Of a stretch of DNA of 64,000 bases, positions 54,492-64,000 are shown piece by piece. Origin of the DNA: Eledone cirrhosa. Taxonomy: Eukaryota; Mollusca; Cephalopoda; Octopoda; Eledonidae. The notes beneath the pieces were generated by a model. It saw only the letters and a list, made by a program, of their open reading frames with translations, made no database searches and was not told the DNA's origin. The stretch is from the NCBI GenBank assembly GCA_964016885.1, contig OZ024743.1:167097602-167161601 (forward strand). The letters run 5' to 3'. The position numbers were made by a program, and so were the translations under genes. Numbering within the stretch: position 1 is the stretch's first letter; each line of letters opens with the position of its first letter.

Positions 54492-56174
54492 TCATCATCA
54501 TTATCATCATCACCGTTTTACGTCCGTTCTTCCACGCTAGCATGGGTTAGACGGGTTGTCCTGTTGTGTGCAGTGTCTGGTCGGCTGACCATGCCTTGCT
54601 CATACAGGAACTGATCTGGCTTGATTTCTACAGCTGGATGCCCTTCCTAACACCAACCTCATTTACAGTGAGTGCTGGGTGCTTTTTCGTGGCGCCTACA
54701 CGTCCACTTTACAGTGTGGGCTGGGTGCTTTTTTGCCATGGCACCTCCACGACCACCTTGCGGTGGGGGTGTGGGGGCATATTGTTTATATGCTTCAGCA
54801 TGTACCCATGGAAGGTCGGGTACTCTGTATTACTGCGTGACGCCAGAAGTCACGGTCGTGTGTCATTGTCTTTGAGAGGTGTAATTGGGTAAGGTCGGCT
54901 TTTATCACCTCATCCCAGGTCATCTTGGGTCTCCCCACTCTGCGGTTTCCATCAACTTCTCGTGCTCTGCACCTTTTTATGCAGCTGTCATCCTTCATAC
55001 GCATCACATGTCCATACCAGCGCAACCGCCTCTCCTGCACACAGCATTTGATTCCTCTTATGCTCAGTCTCTCTCTCAATTCATTTATGCTTTGTCGTTC
55101 ACGTATATTACTGTTACACATCCATCGGAGCATGCAGGCTTCATTTCTCTCTAATCTATGTAAGTCTTCCTCCTTCAGCGCCCAGGTCTCACTACCATGC
55201 AACATCGCTGTTCGGATACACGCATCATACAGTCTGCCTTTCATTCTGAGGGAGAAGCCTTTTGCAGCTAGCAGTGGTAGTAGTTCCCTAAACTTCTTCC
55301 ATCCCGTTCTTACCCTAGTTATTGTACTTTCTGAACACCCACCTCCGTTGCTAATTCGGTCACCTAGGTAGCAGAAGCTGTCTACTGTTTCTACAGGGCC
55401 CTCCCAGAGATTAGCGGTACTTGTTTCCTGTGGCTGTTTGCTGCTTGCTGTTTCAGCACAGCTGCTGCATGTGAATCCTACATTCTTAATTAAGCTTCCT
55501 GAGATCCCGCTACATCTCTTGTGTACCCATTGTTTGCATTTGGGGCAGAGAATGGAGTTCCTACCTACACCTTTCCTACACACTGAGCAAGGCCATTTCG
55601 CTGAGGGGATCTGGGTTCTGTTTTCTCGTCTACTTACAAGGACCTTAGTCTTTGTCCGGTTGACCCTGAGACCCTTTCTCTCTAGTCCCTGCTTCCAAGT
55701 TTGGAATTTCTTCTCTAGTTCTACCATAGATTCAGCTATAAGTGCGAGGTCATCAGCATACAGGAGTTTCTATGGACATCCGGTCTTAAATTCATCCGTT
55801 ATTGCCTGCAGGACTATGATGAACAGGAGAGGGCTAAGAACAGAGCCCTGGTGGACCCCAACCTGTACGCTAAATTCCTCGCTATACTCATTGCTAATCC
55901 TAACTTTGCTGACTGCTCCCCTATACATGGCTTGTACCGCTTTCACAAGCCATTCATCTACTCCTAGTTTTCTAAGAGCCCACCAGATTACAACACGTGG
56001 AACTCTGTCAAAGGCTTTCTCAAGGTCGACAAATGCCAAGTAGAGTGGCTTACTTTTAGCTAGGTACTTTTCCTGTAATTGCCTCACAAGGAAGAGGGCA
56101 TCAGTGGTGCCGCTTCCTGGTACAAACCCAAATTGCATCTCGTCTATTTTCACCCGGTCCCTAATCAGCTGTGC
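54490..56174 (-). mobile_element. LINE-B2, 5'-truncated, one nonsense codon
   Basis: Close relative of LINE-B1 in the same orientation. Its 3' end, (CAT)n, lies at 54490 and the copy is truncated at the QLIRDR segment at 56174, in TG-rich microsatellite. Frames: 55770-56153 (RT: FVPGSGTTDA, FVDLEKAFDRVP, HQGSVLSPLLF) and 54795-55727 (finger CSVC..CPKC..HKRCSG..CSSC, MLHGSETWA, RLRWYGHVMRM). They are separated only by a TAG at 55770-55772 in place of Trp before LLYADD; the YADD itself is intact. Confidence 0.88.
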
Positions 56175-56340
56175 TGCACATATGGGTACATGTATGTGTA
56201 TGTATGTTTATATGTGCATGTGTGTGTATGTGTACATGTATGTGTATGCATGTATGTGCATATATGTGTGTATGTATATGTAAGTATATATGTGTGTGTG
56301 TGTAAATATATGGGTATGTAGGGAGGTAAATATGTGAGTT
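56175..56340. repeat. TGTATG/TG microsatellite
   Basis: TGTATGTGTATG-type repeats, continuing the type that precedes LINE-A3 at 53046-53155. Confidence 0.9.
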
Positions 56341-56537
56341 AGTATGAGGCCTCCTTCACCTCCCCTCCCAAACCAACAGCATACATCTCTCAACAAAAAT
56401 TCAAACACTAACTAAATTTAATCACCTCATTTTTCTGTGCTGTCATCATCTTTTTATCAAAAGACATGTATCTTACAGCTCATTACCCCCCCCCCCCCAG
56501 ACACGCACCTAATTTCATCTTTTACTTACATACTTAA

Positions 56538-57905
56538 CCCTTTAGTGTTGAAACCGCCCAAAATCGGCCAAAATTATTTCCCCTTCATTTGTTCAAACCA
56601 CCCGAAAACACCCGTTCTAAAAATAAACAAACCATCATCAAAATCTCGTCAATTCGAGATTGCTGCAAGATTAGGCTCTTACCGCAAAAATTAACACTTA
56701 ATATAGTGAAACAACTTAAAACAACGTCTTTTTTTTTAACTTTGAAAGTGCAACAAATTTTTTTTTTGTATCAATAGCTTATGAAAGTAGCGATACTGAC
56801 TTTGAAGGTTTTACACACGACGACATTCAGAATAAACAAGAAGCAAACGATAATATTAGTGATTTATCTTCAAATGTATCAGATGTTTATATTTCTGAAA
56901 TTTCGTCCAACGATGATTGTTTTGAAAGTGAAAACGAAGGAGGTCTCCAGGACGCCATTGAAAATATTACAGCAACATGGTTGAAAAATACCACACTAAT
57001 ATATGTTCCCGATTTTATTCAAATTACTGGTCCACAACACACATTAGCTCCCGATGCTAAAGCCCTGGATTATTTCTTTTTGTTTTTATCACAAACTTTC
57101 TTCGAAGTTGTGGCAGAAGAGATTAATCGATATGCCCAACAACAGATTTCAAATCGAGGAAAACCTGATCTGTTTGGTGACTGACAGATGCTGCGGAAAT
57201 GCAAGCATTTTTTACAGTAAATATTATGTTTGGTATAAAACAATTTCCAAGACTGGAATTACTGGAGCACTGATATAAGGTTTAGTGATTCTTATATATC
57301 AAGTATTATGCCGAAAACAACGTATTTAAAATTAAACCAATATATGGAGGCACATGGCTTAGTGGTTAGAGCATTGGTCTTGCAATCGAAAGGTTGTGAG
57401 TTCAATTCTCAGACCGGGTGATGTGTTGTTTCTTTGAGCAAGACACTTTATTTCACATTGCTCCAGTTTACTCAGCTGTAGAAATGAGATGATAGAGACT
57501 GGGGTCCCTATCATTCCACTGCAAAGTGGTGGTGCCACGGCAAAAAAGCACCCAGCACTCACTGTAAATAAGGTTGGTGTTAGGAAGGGCATCCAGCTGT
57601 AGAAATCAAGCCAGAATCAGTTCATGTCCCACCCTTGCAAGCAGGGAAAAAGTGGGCGTAAAATGAAATGATGATGAAATGATGATTTGCACCTGGTTGA
57701 TACTTCAAATGCCCGTATTAATTAATTTCACCTGCCCATAAAAGTCAAATTTGACCAAAAAAATCAGGTTAAATTATATAATTATAATAGAAAATTAAGA
57801 AAATTACAAACAAATAAAATTGATAACCCTCTTGAGTATGATTAACTCAAAATAATGCGAACAGATAAGCATGTCATTTGACAAATTAATGTGAATGCTA
57901 AAGGG
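56538..57905 (+). mobile_element. piggyBac-type transposon, internally deleted
   Basis: The ends are CCCTTTAG and CTAAAGGG, each flanked by TTAA (56534-56537 and 57906-57909), the piggyBac target. An open plus frame from about 56775 to 57183 (includes 56981-57184) gives an acidic N-terminal region (SSDTDFEGFTHDDIQ, SNVSDVYISEIS) and then PDAKALDYFFLFLSQTFFEVVAEEINRYAQQQI, the typical start of the piggyBac transposase domain. A frameshift follows, then EMQAFFTVNIMFGIKQFPR (to about 57260). The catalytic DDD part is absent; a full SINE2 follows at 57347. Confidence 0.85.
57347..57686 (+). mobile_element. SINE2, full-length
   Basis: GGAGGCACATGGCTTAGTGG head, B box GAGTTCAATTCTC, GTTGGTGTTAGGAAGGGCATCC and the LINE-C-like tail CCCACCCTTGCAAGCAGGGA then CGTAAAATG, (ATG)n. 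Inserted in the piggyBac element. Confidence 0.9.
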
Positions 57906-57909
57906 TTAA

Positions 57910-58530
57910 TATACAATTGTTGAAGTTTTTCTTTATAAATTTAAGATAGTTGATTCAGTTATAAGAAAAGAATGTGAAAAACATTTGGCAGTTATATTTT
58001 GTTAGTATTTTATTCATCAAAGGTCATCTTTTGAAATGGAACCATCAGGAGGGCACTTTTACAACCCCTTTCTAAAACACTCTTTACACACCCATTAACT
58101 TTACCTCCAGGGGACAAATCTGACCATCACATCCCGCTCCCTCACCTTTAACACCTCCCAACTCCACTGTCAATCAATCATCTCACTTTTATTATTTACT
58201 ATTTTCTTTCATCTTTTTGTATATATATTTTTTAGTTCCTTTAAATCTTCATCAGCACTCCTTTACTTCCATTCTCATTGACACCACCCCCAGACACACC
58301 CAAATCTCATATATTGAGTCACATATTGCAACGCAACCATAGATCAGTTTGACACTTACCACCATGAATGCAAGAAAGTTCTCCCGAAAGTAAACCAGGA
58401 TTTTTAAGAAAAATTTCCCACCGAAGTTAACAAAGGACTTACAAGATCTACATAGCCAAATTGTAAAATTATTAGATTAAATTGTTTAGAGCACCAAATA
58501 CAAGTGAAGTCATTCTTTCCCTTTTTTCCA
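57910..58530. other. No gene seen
   Basis: Anonymous sequence; pyrimidine-rich in 58120-58330. Confidence 0.45.
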
Positions 58531-58609
58531 ATATATATATATATATATATATATAATGAATACTTCAAAACATTCTATCCAACATTCTAACAACTCGCCA
58601 ATTCGCCTT

Positions 58610-58656
<47 letters not shown>

Positions 58657-58749
58657 ACACCACACCACACCACCCCACCCCACACCACACCACACCACAC
58701 CACACCACACCACACCACACCACACCACACCACACCACACCACACCACA

Positions 58750-58822
<73 letters not shown>
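58531..58822. repeat. Compound microsatellite (TA)n-(CA)n-(CACAC)n-(CA)n-(CT)n
   Basis: The (TA)n run is at 58531-58554. The segment 58610-58652 is (CA)n, 58653-58753 is (CCACA)n with a CCACCCC interruption at 58670-58680, then (CA)n and (CT)n to 58822. Four open frames over it are artefacts. Confidence 0.97.
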
Positions 58823-58826
<4 letters not shown>

Positions 58827-58975
58827 TGGCAGAGTCATTAGAACGTCGGATAGAATGTTTTGTTGTATTTATTCCAGCTCTCTGAGTTCAAATCCTGCTG
58901 AGGTCAACTTTTGCCTTTCATACATTCCAGGTTAATAAAAAAAATACCAGTCAAGTACCGGGGTCAATTCTTCCT
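58823..58975 (+). mobile_element. SINE1-related copy (second subfamily)
   Basis: GAATTGGCAGAGTCATTAGAACGTCGG head, B box GAGTTCAAATCC, CAGGTTAATAAAAAAAATACCAGTCAAG. The (CT)n tract abuts its head. Confidence 0.75.
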
Positions 58976-59029
58976 CTATATCTCTTTCTCAATTCCATTC
59001 TTTCACTTTCTATCTTTCTCTGGAAGAAA

Positions 59030-59309
59030 TCTGTTGTATTCAGACCTGGAGAAGGATAGGCTCCACCAGGTTTAAAAAGTCCCCAAGAAACGCTGTAAGT
59101 CAATACAGTGCCCCTACGACTCCATCAGGAGTTAAAGGACCATGTCATATATAATATATATGAGAGAGATATATTATACATGTAAAGGGAAGTTTTTAAA
59201 CATACTAACAAAAAGAAACACAAAACTAGAAACTGGTATACATTTCAAGCATACAGATTCCCCACAGTATCTCCTTTTTACATTTCAAACAAAACACTCA
59301 TAGTTCAAT
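59030..59309. other. No gene seen
   Basis: Anonymous DNA before the LINE-B3 tail. Confidence 0.4.
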
Positions 59310-61160
59310 TATCATCATCACCGTTTAATGTCTACTTTTTCACACTAGCATAGCTTAGACGAGTTATCTTGTTATGAGCAATGCCATGGTCAGGTGACCA
59401 TGCCTTGCTCATACAGAACTGATTTTGGCTTGATTTCTACAGCTGGATGCCCTTTCTGGTGCCAACCTCATATACAATGAGTACTGGGTGCTTTTTTGTC
59501 GTGACACCTACATGACCACTTTACAGTGTGTGCTGGAGGCTTCACTGGATGTAACTTCAGCTTGTTCTCATGAGAGATGTATGGGACAAGTTGGAGTGGT
59601 GCATATTATATATATGCTTCATGTACGGCCTGTGCTTGCAGGAATTCGGGTCTTCTATATTACTGCGTAACGCCAGAGATTTCGATCCTGTGTCATCACC
59701 TTTGAGAGATGCAATTGGACAAGATCAACTTTTATCAATTCATCCCATGTCTTCCTTGGTCTCCTCACTCCAAGGCTGCCATTGACTTTGAGCGCTCTGC
59801 ACCTCTTTTAATAGAGCCGTCGTCCTTCATACACATCACATATCCATCCAACGCAATCCCCTCTCCTGCACACTGCATCTGATTCCTCTTATGCCTAGTT
59901 TCTCTCTGTTTGCTTATGCTTATTCACGTATATTACTATTACACATCCATCGGAACACGCAAGCTTCATTTCTTTCCAATCTACGCAAGTCTTCTGCACA
60001 CAACACCTAGGTCTCATTTCTATGTAACATTGCTGTTTGTATGCAGGCATACAGTCTGCTTTTCATTTTTTGGAGGAAAAGTCTTTTGTAGCTAGCAGTG
60101 GTGCCTACTCCTTTCCTACACACTGAGCAAGGCCATTTTCCCAAGGGGATCAGGGCTCTGTTTTTTCTTCTACTTACTAGGACCTGAGTCTTTGTTAGGT
60201 TGACTTCAAGACCCCTGTTTCTAGTCCCTGTTTCTATGTTAGGAATTTCTTCTCTAATTCCACCATAGACTCCGCTATGAGTGTTAGATTATCCGGGTAT
60301 AGGAGTTCCCATGGGCAGCCGGTCTTAAACTCCTCTGTTATAGTCTGCAGTACGATAATAAACAGGAGAGGGCTAAAAACTGAGCCCTGATGGACACCAG
60401 CCTGCATGGTAAATACTTCACTGTAGTCATTAATCCTAACTTTGCTGACTGCTTCCCTAGACATGGCTTGTACAACCTCCACAAGCCACTCATCTACTCC
60501 TAGTTTTCTAAGAGCCCACCAGATTAAGGCATGAGGCACTCTGTCAAAAGCTTTTTCCAGATCAACTAATGCCAGGTAGAGCAGCTTATTTTTAGCTAGG
60601 TACTTTTCCTGCAGCTGCTTCACCATGAAGAGGGCATCTGTTGTGCTTTTGCCTGGCACAAATCCGAACTGCATCTCATCTAGATTTACCCGGGCCCTAA
60701 TCAGCTTTGCTATACGTTTCTCTTACTTTCATAACCTGGTCCATCAGCTTTACACCTTTATAGTTTCCTCTATCTAATACATCTTCTTTACCCTTGTAGC
60801 AGTTGACAATGAAGCTGCTGCGCCAATTATTTGGTATGACACCCTCTAGTATTACCTGGTTAACAATATGTGTGGTTATGGTGCGACCCAGATGTTTTCA
60901 GCACCTCAGCAACTATACTTGATGGGCCGGCTGCTTTCCCAGTCTTTATATCCTTAATTGCCTTACTTACTACATTGCTGCTGACTTGTACGGCTGGGCC
61001 CTCTATAGGGTCTACTTAGGGTAGGGTCTCTTTCTCTCATGTATTCTCCTCATTTAGCAATTTTCATAATGGCTCTTCCACGCAACTTCCTTTTTGGCGC
61101 CTGTGAAGGCAAGTGCTCCATTATCATCTCGGACACACTTCTCACCAATGACATTAAATT
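59310..61160 (-). mobile_element. LINE-B3, decayed, YADD mutated
   Basis: 3' end at 59310 (CATCATCACCG). The minus frame 60234-60674 holds MQFGFVPGKSTTDA, ALVDLEKAFDRVPH, HQGSVFSPLLF and LLYPDNLTLIAES: the active site reads YPDN (plus 60288-60299) instead of YADD. The finger is largely deleted (a jump from the C-terminal ATTA-region to CRKGVG near 60100). The C-terminal blocks are stop-ridden. The 5' part (to about 61160: GEKCVRDD) is out of frame. Confidence 0.8.
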
Positions 61161-61164
61161 TTTT

Positions 61165-61672
61165 GCCTCGCAGCATTGCTGCTTGTATACACACATCATA
61201 CAATCTGCTCTTCATTTTGTGGGGTAAAACCTTTTGTAGTTAGCAGTGGTAGTAACTTCCTGAACTTCCCTCCCCCTCATTCAGGCCCCTGTATTTCCCA
61301 AACATCCTCTTTCACTGCTAATTTGGTCACTCAAGTAACTGAAGTTGTCAACTGCTTTACGGAACTGTCCAAGAATTTGATAGAGGTTGTTTCCTGAGAG
61401 CGATTTTTGTTTACTGCTCCTGTCCAATGACCACATGTAAAACCTATGTTCTTAGCTAATTTAACTTGGATCCCACTACATCTTGTGCAATTAGGACAAG
61501 GGATAACATTTCTACACACCCCTTTCCTACACACTCAGCAGGGTCATTTACCTAAGGAAGTTTGGGTTTTGTTTTCCTTACTAGAACTTTGGTCTTTACC
61601 AAGTTGACTATAAGACATTTTGATTCCAGCTTGTTCTGTCATAATTTCAGCTATGAAAGTCAGATAATGAAA
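61165..61672 (-). mobile_element. LINE fragment of the A/B group, rearranged
   Basis: Minus strand: a CRKGVCRNVIPCPNC..CSG..CGHW finger remnant (61331-61534), then LLPLLTTKGF (61200-61260). It repeats regions already present in LINE-B3, so it is a separate copy, cut at both ends. Confidence 0.65.
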
Positions 61673-64000
61673 ATCATCATCATCATCATCATATGTCCGC
61701 TTTTCCCTGTTTGCAAGGGTGGGATGGGTCCTATTCAGCACAGCATCTCTCCACTTGCCACGGTCCTTCGTCATCTCCACCGTGAGCTTCAGCGATCTGC
61801 GGTCTGCTCTCACCACCTCCGTCCATGTTTTTCGTGGTCTTGCTCTACCACGTCTTCCTTCAACTGGCATTTCCTGGCACTTCTTCATCCGTCAGTCATC
61901 CTCCATGCGCATCACAAGTCTATACCGTTGCAGTCTCCTCTCTCGCACACAACAATTTATCCCTCTCTGGCACAGTTTCTCTCTCAACACATTCATGCTC
62001 AGCCATTCACGCATTTTGGCATTGCACATCCAACGGAGCATGCTTGCCTCATTTCTATCCAACCGTTGCATATCCTCTGCAGTTGCTGCTGCCCATGTCT
62101 CACTACCATGCAGCATCGCGCACCTCACACAGGCATCATATAACCGGCCTTTCGTATGCAGGGAGAAACCCTTCTTCGTCAGCAGAGGAAGCATCTCCCT
62201 AAATTTCTTCCAACCCATCCTTATTCTAGATACTATGCCCTCAGTACCCCCCCCCTTTCATGCTAATCTGATCACCTAGGTAACAGAAGCTATCAACCAC
62301 TTCTACAGCACCCACCTGCATTTGAAAAATGTGTCTATCAATGCGACTTCTACTGTCTAATTTCCCTGTACATCTACTGCATATGTATTTCTCCCTACCT
62401 GTTAGTTTGCCTGCTATCCCACTACATCTCTTGTGTACCCAAGATCTGCAATGTGTACATTTTATAGAATTTATGCCAGTTCCTTTTCTGCATATCAAAC
62501 ATGGCCATTTCCCTGACGGAATCAGAGTTTTGTCCTCTTTTCTACTCATCAACACTTTTGTCTTAGCTAGGTTCACTCTCAGTCCTCTTGATTCCAACTG
62601 CTGTTTCCATAGTCAGAATTTATTCTCCAGCTCCTCTACTGATTCTGCTATAAGAACCAGATCGTCAGCATAGAGAAGTTCCCATGGACAGCCAGTCTTA
62701 AACTCCTCTGTTATGGCTTGGAGGACTATAATGAACAAGAGCGGGCTGAGGACCGAACCCTGATATACTCCTACTTGTATCTAGAATTCCTCACTTAACT
62801 CCATTCCTACCCGCACTTTACTGACAGCACCTCTGTACAAAGCTTGCACTGTCATCACAAGCCATTCCTCAACACCTAGCTTCCTTAGAGACCACCAGAT
62901 GACAGATCCGAGTACCCTATCAAAGGCCTTCTCTAGGTCAACAAAAGTTAAATATAGTGGCTTATTCTTCTCTAAGAACCTCTCTTGTAATTCTCTCACT
63001 AAGAAGAGCGCATCTCTTGTACTTTTCCCAGGCACAAAACCAAACTGCATCTCATCTAGTTTGACTCTTTCTCTAATTAGTTGCGATAATATCCTTTCTG
63101 CCACTTTCATAACCTGATCCATCAGTTTTATGCCCCTATATTTGCTCCTCTCCAGAGCATCCCCTTTAACTTTGTAGCAATTTATTAGAATACCGCTGCA
63201 CCAATCTTTGGGTATGACACCGCCATATATAGCCTGATTGATGATGCATGCAACCAGTTTAGTGCCTACGTCCCCTGATGCCTCCAGCATCTCGGCAACT
63301 ATCCCCGACGGTCCAGCGGCCTTACTATTTTTCATTTCCTTAATCGTCTCTTGGACCCTATATTCGTCAATCTCAATAGCTGGTCCCTCTGTCGGATCTA
63401 CTGAGGGTAATTTCTCTCTCTCCCATTTGTTCTCCACATTCATCAGTCTCTCATAATGACATTTCCAGGCCTCCTTTTTCTGATCATTCGTGACACTAAG
63501 TACACCGGCATCATTCCGGACACACTTATCTCCAACAACATCCTGATTTGCACTGACACACTGCCTTGCAATGCGGAACACCGCACGTCTCTGATCTTCC
63601 CGTCGCAGAACATTGGCAAACCTCCTACTCTCAGCCTCCCTGCGTGCTAAGTACCCTTGACGTCTAGCTTCTCTCTTAGCGGCTGTATATCCTTCTCTAC
63701 TCCCACCCTTTTTCCAAGCCTTCCATTCTAGTCTTTTGTCTCTAATGGCCCTATCTACCGTGCTGTTACACCACCAGGTCTCTCTCTGTCTGGTTGGAGC
63801 CCAGCTCCAACAACAAGTTTCTTCAGTAGCCTGCTGTAAGTTGTCACATACGAAATTCCAGTTATCATCTATGTCATACAATTCTCTAAATCGTCTTTTT
63901 CGTCATACACATCTTGAAGGGCTTTCCTAAATTTGTATTTTAGTGAAAGGTCTTTTAGCTTCCAGACCTTTCTTCTCCACACCTTCCTGTATGTCTCATT
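61673..64000 (-). mobile_element. LINE-C3, continues beyond the window
   Basis: 3' tail (CAT)n then CGCTTTTCCCTGTTTGCAAGGGTGGG, the complement of the LINE-C tail, at 61673. Frames: 61892-62218 (LPLLTKKGFSLHTKGR, MLHGSETWA), 62241-62597 (finger CLICRKGTGINSIKCTHCRSWVHKRCSG..CSRC, intact Cys/His), the LLYADD region near 62640-62680 and 62781-63881 (366 codons: RREAESRRFANVLRRED, AGPSGIVAEML, YRGIKLMDQVMKV, FVDLEKAFDRV). Interrupted by frame changes near 62235, 62610 and 62775. The endonuclease half lies beyond 64000. Confidence 0.85.
62781..63881 (-). pseudogene. LINE-C3 reverse transcriptase, N-terminal half (366 codons open)
   Basis: Longest LINE-C frame: basic linker and RT from NWNFVCDNLQQA to EEF. 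The palm Asp in FVDLEKAFDRV is intact. The frame ends with a TAG in place of a Gln codon just before the VGVHQGS block. Confidence 0.85.

Noticed and set aside
58510..58885. Open frames rich in His/Pro/Thr or Cys/Val
   Set aside because: Pure CA/CCACA/CT microsatellite.
43160..64000. Further calpain exons with catalytic His and Asn
   Set aside because: I looked for HAY- and NPWG-coding stretches and found none in an open, splice-bounded context.

Overview
This is eukaryotic, intron-containing, AT-rich and very repeat-dense DNA. The repeats point to a coleoid cephalopod, most likely an octopus: several tRNA-derived SINE families of cephalopod type, RTE-like LINEs ending in (GAT)n, Penelope-like elements, and many CA/TA microsatellites. 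The species assignment is inference from recognised repeat types, not from a database match.

The only host gene I can support is calpain-15 (CAPN15, the small-optic-lobes calpain) on the + strand. Six exons are visible: 20672-20870 (first coding exon), 27178-27737, 32201-32388, 33263-33443, 39900-40047 and 43111-43159. All have GT/AG borders and the reading phases agree across every junction (1, 0, 2, 0, 1, 2). Exons 1-2 encode six RanBP2-type zinc fingers. Exon 3 carries the catalytic Cys and exons 4-6 continue the protease core. Exons carrying the catalytic His and Asn are not found before the window ends, so the next intron is at least about 20.8 kb or the gene is broken there.

Everything else I recognise is mobile DNA or simple repeat. 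Region by region: 1-1000 Penelope-like relic (-); 1.4-6.5 kb two decayed R4/Dong-like LINE relics (+); 6.6-12.55 kb an RTE-like LINE (subfamily C), itself interrupted by a LINE-A tail and a hAT MITE; 12.55-13.2 kb mariner relic; 15.1-15.8 kb SINEs; 16.0-18.36 kb a LINE-B copy with an open 690-codon frame (-); 19.6-20.28 kb a 36-bp minisatellite; 20.65-43.16 kb the calpain gene, its introns holding a LINE, mariner, a complete Tigger/pogo element with a nested foldback, a nearly intact LINE-A, MITEs, SINEs and PLE pieces; 44-48.2 kb LINE-A and LINE-C copies; 49.4-52.4 kb two Penelope-like relics of opposite orientation; 53.2-56.2 kb LINE-A and LINE-B tail-to-tail in a TA/TG microsatellite; 56.5-57.9 kb a deleted piggyBac carrying a SINE; 58.5-58.8 kb a compound microsatellite; 59.3-64 kb three LINE pieces (-), the last running off the end.

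The mobile elements are connected. SINE2 ends in the same 3' tail as LINE-C, which fits mobilisation by that LINE. LINE-A, -B and -C all carry an endonuclease/RT backbone (as far as preserved) followed by a PHD-like C4HC3 zinc finger. Nesting gives a relative order: LINE-C copies are older than the LINE-A tail and the hAT element inserted in them; Penelope-like relics and piggyBac are older than the SINEs inside them.
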